From NCBI GenBank assembly GCA_046154125.1, contig JBJXEJ010000113.1, forward strand, positions 1 to 11,262: a DNA stretch of 11,262 nt, written 5' to 3'. Below the pieces are notes generated by a model that had not been told where the DNA came from, did no database searches, and was given only the letters and a program-made list of their open reading frames with translations. The translations under genes were made by a program, and so were the position numbers. The stretch is from PBB1 sp046154125. Lineage in GTDB: Bacteria; Pseudomonadota; Gammaproteobacteria; Burkholderiales; Burkholderiaceae_C. Below, one piece after another: positions 6,383 to 11,262 of this stretch (within the stretch, counting starts at the first letter, position 1; every line of letters starts with the position of its first letter).

Positions 6383-6664
6383 ATGAACAAGATCACCACA
6401 ACGCTGCTTTCCGCCTGCCTGTCGCTGGCCGCATTTCACGCATTCGGCCAGGACGCCATGACCAAGGATGCCATGGCGAAGGACGGAATGACCAAGGACG
6501 CGATGCATTCGGATGCGATGAAGAAAGGCGCCGCACCGAAAGACGCGATGAAGAAGGACGCCATGTCTCATGATGCGATGAAGCCTGACGCCATGAAAAA
6601 GGATGCAATGTCTCACGATGCCATGGCCAAGGATGCGATGGCGCCGGATGCCATGAAGAAGTGA
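6383..6664 (+). CDS. mrpX: Secreted methionine-rich MXKDX-repeat peptide
   Basis: The 93-residue precursor has a Sec signal peptide (MNKITTTLLSACLSLAAFHA, cleavage near AFG-Q). The mature part, from residue 24 to the end, is 14 back-to-back pentads of the form DAMxx, thirteen of which contain methionine. This matches the known pentapeptide MXKDX-repeat family. In Azospira a methionine-, lysine- and aspartate-rich periplasmic peptide of this sort (MrpX) soaks up hypochlorite as methionine sulfoxide, which the YedY1-type enzyme then reduces. The order here (cytochrome b, molybdenum enzyme, peptide) is consistent with that system. GAGG lies about 10 bases before the ATG, and the gene is 70 bases after the molybdenum enzyme gene. 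The symbol is given by analogy of composition and context, since repeats this simple do not prove orthology. Confidence 0.85.
   Translation: MNKITTTLLSACLSLAAFHAFGQDAMTKDAMAKDGMTKDAMHSDAMKKGAAPKDAMKKDAMSHDAMKPDAMKKDAMSHDAMAKDAMAPDAMKK
6452..6661 (+). repeat. Fourteen tandem 15-bp coding repeats (DAMxx pentads)
   Basis: Residues 24-93 of the secreted peptide are 14 uninterrupted five-residue units. The commonest unit is DAMKK. One unit (GAAPK, residues 49-53) has lost the methionine. Units 7-9 and 10-12 form a higher-order duplication (DAMKK DAMSH DAMxx, twice), suggesting growth by slippage or unequal exchange. The array ends exactly at the stop codon. At DNA level the units differ at synonymous positions, so the amino-acid pattern is conserved better than the bases. 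Confidence 0.9.
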
Positions 6665-6671
6665 CCGTGGT

Positions 6672-6716
6672 GCGCCGGATCGTTGGCTGCTCTTCTTGCC
6701 ACCTTCCTTCCGGCGC
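6672..6716. promoter_or_regulatory. Inverted repeat between mrpX and dipZ
   Basis: GCGCCGGA (6672-6679) pairs perfectly with TCCGGCGC (6709-6716) across a 29-base loop. It lies in the 81-bp gap, so it could be a partial terminator or processing stem that sets the ratio of the abundant peptide to DipZ. No T-run follows. Confidence 0.25.
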
Positions 6717-6745
6717 GCTCCATCTCATCATCATCGAGACCGACC

Positions 6746-8140
6746 ATGACGCTCTTCGTCTTGTCCTACCTGGCGGGAGCGTTGACCATCCTTGCGCCCT
6801 GCATCCTGCCCGTCGTGCCCTTTGTGTTCGCGCGGGTTGATCAACCTTTCGTCCGCAGTGGTTTGCCCATGCTGGCGGGTATGGCCTTGAGCTTCGCCAG
6901 CGTGGCGACGCTGGCGACCGTGGGCGTTGCCTGGGCAGCCGACGTCAATGAACTGGGGCGCGATGTCGCGATGGCCGTGCTTGCAGTCATGGGGCTGTCC
7001 CTGTTGTTTCCGCGATTGGCCGAGCGTTTGACGCGTCCGCTGGTGGCGCTCGGCTCCCGCCTCGGCGAAGGTGCACGGCGCAAGACACATGCGACCGGAC
7101 GGACGGTTCTGCCGTCCTTCATGCTGGGTCTTGCGACTGGTTTGCTGTGGGCGCCCTGCGCCGGGCCCGTGCTGGGCCTGGTGCTCACGACGGCAGCTCT
7201 GCAAGGCGCCAGCGCGCGCACCTCATTGCTGCTCTTGGCTTATGCGGCAGGTGCTGCCACGTCGCTCGCGCTGGCGCTTTGGGCTGGGGCTCGGGTCTTC
7301 GACGCAATGAAGCGATCCTTCGGTATCGGCGAATGGCTGCGGCGCTGCCTGGGCGTGGCCGTTCTCGCCGGTGTTTCGGTCGTTGCGTTGGGCTTCGATA
7401 CCGGGCTGCTCGCGCGCCTGTCGCCGGGCGGTGCCGGTTCGATCGAACAAGGATTACTGGAACGTTTCCAGCCGCCACACCTCACGCGGTCCGATCCGAC
7501 GACGAGTCTCCGACCTGCCTCGGACGCGCCCGTGATGTTGGCGGCGAATGCCGTCGAACCCGTACATCCCACCCTGCCGTTGCCAGATCTTCCGATGGAG
7601 GGCGTGTTGCCCGAACTGACCGGTGCCACGGCATGGCTGAATTCGCCTCCGCTGACGGCGCAGTCGCTGCGTGGCAAGGTCGTGCTGATCGACTTCTGGA
7701 CCTTCGCCTGCATCAACTGTCAGCGTGCGTTGCCGCATGTGCGTGCCTGGGCTGACAAATACAGGAATCAGGGCCTGGTCGTCGTCGGGGTGCATTCGCC
7801 CGAGTTCGCGTACGAACGGAAGATCGACAACGTGAAGCGCGCGCTCGGCGAACTCGGGCTGACGTTCCCGATCGCGATCGACAACGATTTCGCGATCTGG
7901 AAGTCCTTCTCGAATCAGTATTGGCCTGCCCATTACTTCATCGATGCCAAGGGGCGCATTCGTTATCACCATTTCGGTGAAGGTGACTACGAGCACTCCG
8001 AGCAAGTGATCCAGCAACTGCTTGACGAGGCCAGAACACCGGTGGCAGGCGACAAGGGCCCGTCTCCGGCCAATCCGGCGCCTCTCAAGGCTGAGGCGGG
8101 CCCGGATGCTGCGCGCTTTGCCGTCGTCCAGCGAGGCTGA
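6746..8140 (+). CDS. dipZ: DipZ-like CcdA-thioredoxin fusion thiol-disulfide transporter
   Basis: The 464-residue inner-membrane protein carries reducing power from cytoplasm to periplasm. Residues about 1-220 are a six-helix CcdA/DsbD-type module with the two redox cysteines in ILAPCILPVVPF (C19) and LLWAPCAGPVLG (C138). After a proline-rich linker (about 240-300) comes a TlpA-like thioredoxin domain: KVVLIDFWTFACINCQRALP has the CxxC at C322/C325, and QYWPAHYFID carries the cis-proline. FWTFACINCQRALPHV closely follows the DipZ consensus. Mycobacterial DipZ has a further C-terminal domain that is absent here; only a 35-residue proline/alanine tail follows. The start at 6746 fits the usual CcdA N-terminus, though its ribosome binding site is weak; an upstream TTG at 6683 is less likely. 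It follows mrpX by 81 bases, so it probably serves the same oxidant-defence unit. Confidence 0.9.
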   Translation: MTLFVLSYLAGALTILAPCILPVVPFVFARVDQPFVRSGLPMLAGMALSFASVATLATVGVAWAADVNELGRDVAMAVLAVMGLSLLFPRLAERLTRPLVALGSRLGEGARRKTHATGRTVLPSFMLGLATGLLWAPCAGPVLGLVLTTAALQGASARTSLLLLAYAAGAATSLALALWAGARVFDAMKRSFGIGEWLRRCLGVAVLAGVSVVALGFDTGLLARLSPGGAGSIEQGLLERFQPPHLTRSDPTTSLRPASDAPVMLAANAVEPVHPTLPLPDLPMEGVLPELTGATAWLNSPPLTAQSLRGKVVLIDFWTFACINCQRALPHVRAWADKYRNQGLVVVGVHSPEFAYERKIDNVKRALGELGLTFPIAIDNDFAIWKSFSNQYWPAHYFIDAKGRIRYHHFGEGDYEHSEQVIQQLLDEARTPVAGDKGPSPANPAPLKAEAGPDAARFAVVQRG

Positions 8141-8177
8141 TTCCCCTCGCAATCCGGAGTGTGCAGTCGCCGCTGGC

Positions 8178-8219
8178 CAGTCAAGGTGACTGACCCTTGC
8201 GCCGCAAGCCCGATGGGCT
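8178..8219. terminator. Two adjacent hairpins after dipZ
   Basis: CAGTCA-AGG-TGACTG (8178-8192) and AGCCC-GAT-GGGCT (8207-8219) are perfect small stems 37-79 bases past the dipZ stop; the second is followed by ACTTTC. They may end the upstream transcript. The T-run is short, so confidence is low. The rest of 8141-8407 shows no gene or promoter I can support. Confidence 0.35.
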
Positions 8220-8407
8220 ACTTTCGGCGTACCTGTCAGGCAGGCAATGGTGTGTTGCCGGGCTCGCGACCGTTGCAGGCGAAGTGTCAACTCTTTCGAT
8301 CTGCGGAACGGTGAATTCGACCTGGCGCTGATTCCGCTTTCCGGCGCATTCAAAGACAGTTCAAGCACCGCTGCGACACAGCAGCGACCTGAATCCTGGA
8401 GTCTCGA

Positions 8408-8515
8408 ATGAATCGTATCGACACCGTTCCCCAGCACGTCCGGGGGCTGTTGGGGGTGGCCATGACCCGACGCATTGCCATCGACGGTCCGTCAATCACC
8501 GTGGGAGGGCTGTGA
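8408..8515 (+). CDS. Possible 35-residue small ORF before the reductase
   Basis: An ATG at 8408 has GGAG six bases upstream. It opens a 35-codon frame (MNRIDTVPQHVRG, then VAMTRRIAIDGPSITVGGL) whose stop lies one base before the reductase start. The placement suggests translational coupling or a leader peptide. The last half looks protein-like and could also be the remnant of a longer gene. No family is recognised, and there is no signal peptide or membrane segment. The ribosome binding site and spacing are its main support. Confidence 0.3.
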   Translation: MNRIDTVPQHVRGLLGVAMTRRIAIDGPSITVGGL

Positions 8516-8516
8516 C

Positions 8517-10103
8517 ATGGGCCGCGCCTATTCCGACATTGCCTTCACACCTACCGTGCGTGCCATGCAGACACGCATGGGCAGTCGATCCCTCTACGCA
8601 CCGCAGGACCAGACCCGCGACCGTCGTGATGCGCTGACCTCGGACGAGGTCGATTTCATCGAAGCCCGCGATGGCTTCTATCAAGCCACCGTGAGCGAAT
8701 CGGGCTGGCCCTACGTGCAGTACCGCGGCGGTCCCGCCGGGTTCCTGAAGGTGCTGGACGCAAAGACCATCGGGTACGCGGACTTTCGCGGCAACGTGCA
8801 GTACATCAGCGTCGGCAACCTGCAGGGAAACGATCGGGTGTCGATCATCCTGATGGACTACGCGAACCAGCGCCGCCTGAAGATCCTGGGTCGAGTGCGA
8901 CTGGTCGATGCGGCGGACGACCCGGCGTTGATGTCTCGCCTCGAATTGCCGAACTACCCTGCAAGGGTGGAACGAGCCTTCGTCATCACGGTCGAAGGCT
9001 ACGACTGGAACTGCCCACAGCACATCACACCCCGATTCACCCGGGCCGAGATCGAAGACGCTGTCGCTCCGCTGCATGCGGAAATCGCGCAACTGAAGGA
9101 GGCGCTGGAAGATACCCAGGCGGTGGTTGCTCCGTCGCGCCTCGGCCAGGGACCGCTCGCCTTGGTCATCGGCGGAGTTCGCCAGCTCACGCCCCGAGTG
9201 CGCTCCTACGAGCTGCGCGCACCGCGCGGCGGCGAACTGCCCGAGGTGCTTGCGGGATCGCATCTCGACGTCCCGGTTCGGCTGAATGGAGCGGTCAGCA
9301 CGCGCCGCTACTCGATCGCCTCCGATCCGAGCCGTCGCGATGTCTACGAGATCGCGGTGCTTCGCGACGAGCGTGGGAGTGGAGGATCGGTGGCGGTGCA
9401 TGCGGACTTCCAGATCGGCATGACGCTCTTCTGCTCGCAGCCGGGGAATGGCTTCGTCCTGCATGTCGACGATCGGCCGGCGGTGTTGGTCGCTGGCGGC
9501 ATCGGCATCACCCCCATCAAGGCCATGGCGCATCAACTGCGAGCCGAAGGCCGCGGCGTGAACCTGCACTACGCGGTGCGAACACGTGCTGACGCAGCGT
9601 ATCTGGACGTTCTGAAGAGCACATTCGGCGCGGGACTGCGTGTCTATCCCGCCGACGAGCAGCAGCGCCTGGATCCGGATCGGCTGATTGCGTTGAGTGC
9701 GCCGGGGAGCGTGTTCTATGTCTGTGGCCCACAGCGAATGATCGACGCGTTTCGAAGCGCGGCCAAGTCCGCCGGAATTGCCGACGAGCGGGTTCGGTTT
9801 GAGCGCTTTTCCGCAGACCCGGAACCGAAGGACAACCGCCCCGTGAGGGTCACGCTGCAGAGAAGCGGCAAGCGGATCGACGTGCCGGCGGATGTCACGG
9901 TCCTCGATGCGATCGAAGCCGCAGGCGTGTCGGCGCCCTCCGGATGCCGTGGCGGCACCTGCGGCACCTGCCAGGTCAGGGTGCTGGCGGGCGAGCCCGA
10001 GCACCGCGACGTCGCACTCACCGAGGCCCAGCGAAGCGTGGAGGGTCTCATGTGCATCTGCGTGTCTCGCGCCAGGAGCACCGAACTCACGCTGGATATC
10101 TAG
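8517..10103 (+). CDS. PNPOx-domain / FNR-like / [2Fe-2S] ferredoxin fusion oxidoreductase
   Basis: This 528-residue cytosolic protein has four parts. Residues about 35-170 resemble the FMN-binding pyridoxamine-phosphate-oxidase split-barrel family (EARDGFYQATVSESGWPYVQ, then GYADFRGNVQYISVGNL). A helical linker (175-205) follows. Residues about 213-320 are a ferredoxin-reductase flavin domain (RRYSIAS at 263-269). Residues about 321-432 are the nicotinamide domain (VAGGIGITPIKAM at 325-337, YVCGPQRMID). Residues about 442-528 are a plant-type ferredoxin with C477, C482 and C485 and a fourth ligand at C513 or C515. The last three parts match phthalate dioxygenase reductase/VanB proteins. The start at 8517 has GGGAGG eight bases upstream. 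It probably moves electrons from NAD(P)H through flavin and iron-sulfur cluster to the PNPOx-like flavin or to an outside oxygenase. No oxygenase is in the window, so an internal acceptor is plausible. Confidence 0.9.
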   Translation: MGRAYSDIAFTPTVRAMQTRMGSRSLYAPQDQTRDRRDALTSDEVDFIEARDGFYQATVSESGWPYVQYRGGPAGFLKVLDAKTIGYADFRGNVQYISVGNLQGNDRVSIILMDYANQRRLKILGRVRLVDAADDPALMSRLELPNYPARVERAFVITVEGYDWNCPQHITPRFTRAEIEDAVAPLHAEIAQLKEALEDTQAVVAPSRLGQGPLALVIGGVRQLTPRVRSYELRAPRGGELPEVLAGSHLDVPVRLNGAVSTRRYSIASDPSRRDVYEIAVLRDERGSGGSVAVHADFQIGMTLFCSQPGNGFVLHVDDRPAVLVAGGIGITPIKAMAHQLRAEGRGVNLHYAVRTRADAAYLDVLKSTFGAGLRVYPADEQQRLDPDRLIALSAPGSVFYVCGPQRMIDAFRSAAKSAGIADERVRFERFSADPEPKDNRPVRVTLQRSGKRIDVPADVTVLDAIEAAGVSAPSGCRGGTCGTCQVRVLAGEPEHRDVALTEAQRSVEGLMCICVSRARSTELTLDI

Positions 10104-10152
10104 CGCGGCTTCGAATACGGCGACATGCCAGGTCCGCGATGAAGGTCACCCC

Positions 10153-10764
10153 GTGAAGTCGTATTTCCTCTTCCTGCTGATGGCGGCGATCACGGTGCTC
10201 AGCCCCGGACCGGGGGTCGTGATGTCTCTCACCAACGCCCTTCGGTACGGCTTGCGCGGCACGTTCGGCGGCATCCTGGGCATCGCGTCGGGTGCCCTCG
10301 TCGTTGCAGCCCTCTCGGCCACCAGCGTCGGTGTCCTGCTGTCCACCTCGCCGCTGGCATTCACTGTCCTCAAGCTGATCGGTGCCGCCTATCTCGTCTA
10401 CCTGGGTACTCGCCTGTGGCGGGCGCCAGGCTTCAGGTTCACGGACCGGGCCACCCACGCCGCCAGCTTCGGCAGGCGATTCGTGGAGGGACTTTCGCTG
10501 CAGTTGACCAATCCCAAGGCCATCTTCTTCTTCCTGTCGGTCTTCCCTCAGTTCATCGATCCGGCGATGAACTACGTGCGGCAGTTCTCGATCCTGGTGC
10601 TGACCTACAGCGGGCTGGTGGTGCTCATCCATTGCGCTTACGCGCTCGGTGCAAAGAGAGCGCAGCGCTGGCTGACCAGCGAACGGGGCGGAGTGGCTGT
10701 GAACCGCTTGGCCAGCATCGCCTTCGTGGTGTTTGGTGTTGCACTGGCCATGGCACGGCGCTGA
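10153..10764 (+). CDS. LysE/RhtB-family amino-acid exporter
   Basis: This 203-residue inner-membrane protein has about six helices. The family signature is clear: ITVLSPGPGVVMSLTNALRY, then GLRGTFGGILGIASG near the N-terminus, LIGAAYLVYLGTRLW in the middle and LQLTNPKAIFFFLSVFPQF near residue 130. These proteins export amino acids or related small metabolites by proton-motive force; the substrate cannot be read from sequence. The start is a GTG at 10153 with GAAGG seven bases upstream. It lies 49 bases after the reductase gene on the same strand and may be cotranscribed. The converging LysR gene on its far side may or may not regulate it, since LysE exporters are often paired with a LysR regulator but usually in divergent orientation. 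Confidence 0.92.
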   Translation: MKSYFLFLLMAAITVLSPGPGVVMSLTNALRYGLRGTFGGILGIASGALVVAALSATSVGVLLSTSPLAFTVLKLIGAAYLVYLGTRLWRAPGFRFTDRATHAASFGRRFVEGLSLQLTNPKAIFFFLSVFPQFIDPAMNYVRQFSILVLTYSGLVVLIHCAYALGAKRAQRWLTSERGGVAVNRLASIAFVVFGVALAMARR

Positions 10765-10768
10765 GCCT

Positions 10769-10789
10769 GGCTCAGGTCATTCCTGAGCC
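10769..10789. terminator. Hairpin between lysE and the convergent lysR
   Basis: GGCTCAGG-TCATT-CCTGAGCC is a perfect 8-bp stem with a 5-base loop, starting 4 bases after the exporter stop. It lies between two converging genes, where a bidirectional terminator is expected. No T-run follows on either strand, so termination efficiency is uncertain. Nothing else is visible in 10790-10869. Confidence 0.5.
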
Positions 10790-10869
10790 CACCGACCCCG
10801 TGGTTTCATCCAGAACCTGATTTGCCTGCGTGGCGGATCTGCGGCGATCAGAGTCGGGGCATCCCATCC

Positions 10870-11262
10870 TCAGTTCAGCGCCGGATTGGCCCTCAGCCGC
10901 TCCAGGGCCAGATCCAGGAACGCGCGGGCCTTCTGGGATGCGTGGCGGCCTTCCCGGTGCACCAAATGCACCGGCAGTGCAGGCGGCTCGAACTCGGTCA
11001 ACACCGTCTTGAGCTGGCCGTCGCGCAGTTGCTCCGCCACCTGATAGGACAACAGGCGGGTCAGTCCGAAGCCACTGACGGCAGCAGCCACTGCCGAATC
11101 GTTGGTGGTGGTGACCATGCGTGCATGCAGCTTGACGATCCGTGCTTCGCCGTTCTCGACGAGTCGCCACTCTGCCGTTGGCGTCACCGGACTGGCCGAG
11201 ACAATGCAATGCGAATTCAGGTCTTCGGGCGTCTGTGGAATGCCGTGCTGCTCAAGGTAGCT
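10870..11262 (-). CDS. LysR-type transcriptional regulator, C-terminal part
   Basis: The visible 130 residues, cut at the right edge, are the end of a LysR effector-binding domain. YLEQHGIPQTPEDL and HCIVSASPVT lead into the strand pattern around TTTNDSAVAAAVSGFGLTRL, LSYQVAEQLRDGQLKTVL, the segment LPVHLVHREGRHASQKARAF and LDLALERLRAN, the usual closing helix of this family. The DNA-binding half lies outside the window. A GTG at 11187 is internal and not the real start, since the frame is open to the edge with continuing similarity. The gene converges on the LysE exporter gene. Confidence 0.88.
   Translation of the reverse strand, partial: SYLEQHGIPQTPEDLNSHCIVSASPVTPTAEWRLVENGEARIVKLHARMVTTTNDSAVAAAVSGFGLTRLLSYQVAEQLRDGQLKTVLTEFEPPALPVHLVHREGRHASQKARAFLDLALERLRANPALN

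Noticed and set aside
6452..6661. Tandem repeats considered as a CRISPR array or other non-coding repeat
   Set aside because: The 15-bp units are in frame, encode the DAMxx pentads behind a signal peptide, and have no spacers.
8247..8411. A 54-codon plus-strand frame containing FDLRNGEFDLALIPL, ending at the small ORF start
   Set aside because: It looks briefly like a LysR effector-domain fragment, but the upstream part is Cys/Arg-rich, there is no ribosome binding site and codon usage is mixed; chance similarity is more likely.
7454..8437. Long minus-strand frame of 327 codons opposite dipZ
   Set aside because: It is antisense to a clearly recognised gene, and its translation is Arg/His-rich with no family resemblance; typical of GC-rich shadow frames.
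8496..10004. Long minus-strand frame of 502 codons opposite the reductase
   Set aside because: The plus strand encodes four recognisable domains in order, while this frame shows no motifs.

Overview
The window is a GC-rich stretch of bacterial chromosome. Its gene content (LysR-type regulators, a DoxX/GST pair, a molybdenum oxidoreductase with its cytochrome b, an MXKDX-repeat peptide, DipZ and a phthalate-dioxygenase-reductase-like protein) suggests a betaproteobacterium, probably in the Burkholderiales. That placement is inferred from gene families, not from a marker gene. No rRNA, tRNA or CRISPR array was found.

Layout. Positions 1-330 (minus strand) hold the 5' end of an IS30-family transposase, broken at about position 125 and joined to unrelated sequence that leaves the window. 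Positions 434-3415 (minus strand) hold a LysR regulator, a tautomerase-superfamily protein with the catalytic N-terminal proline, and a ClC-type chloride channel or antiporter. Positions 3416-3493 are a short divergent control region with two overlapping dyads. Positions 3494-4650 (plus strand) hold doxX and a cysteine-type glutathione S-transferase gene, overlapping by 4 bases. Positions 4827-8140 (plus strand) hold a cytochrome b, a Tat-exported molybdopterin oxidoreductase, a methionine-rich MXKDX-repeat secreted peptide, and a DipZ-like CcdA-thioredoxin fusion. Positions 8408-10764 (plus strand) hold a possible 35-residue ORF, a four-domain flavin/iron-sulfur reductase with a PNPOx-like N-terminus, and a LysE/RhtB exporter. 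A hairpin follows, then the C-terminal part of a second LysR regulator on the minus strand, cut by the right edge.

How the genes may work together. The cytochrome b, molybdenum enzyme and methionine-rich peptide match the composition of the YedZ1-YedY1-MrpX hypochlorite-scavenging system described in Azospira. There the peptide's methionines are thought to be sacrificed to oxidant and then reduced by the molybdenum enzyme with electrons from the membrane. Here a DipZ-like thiol carrier follows on the same strand, and no sigma/anti-sigma pair is visible. The upstream LysR/tautomerase/ClC and DoxX/GST genes look like a separate, divergently arranged electrophile or redox response locus. Most of the window therefore reads as redox and detoxification functions around the cell envelope. 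The points most worth a second look are the DipZ-extended methionine-rich module, the lipobox in the molybdenum enzyme, the glutamine at the internal proton-glutamate position of ClC, and the PNPOx-reductase fusion.
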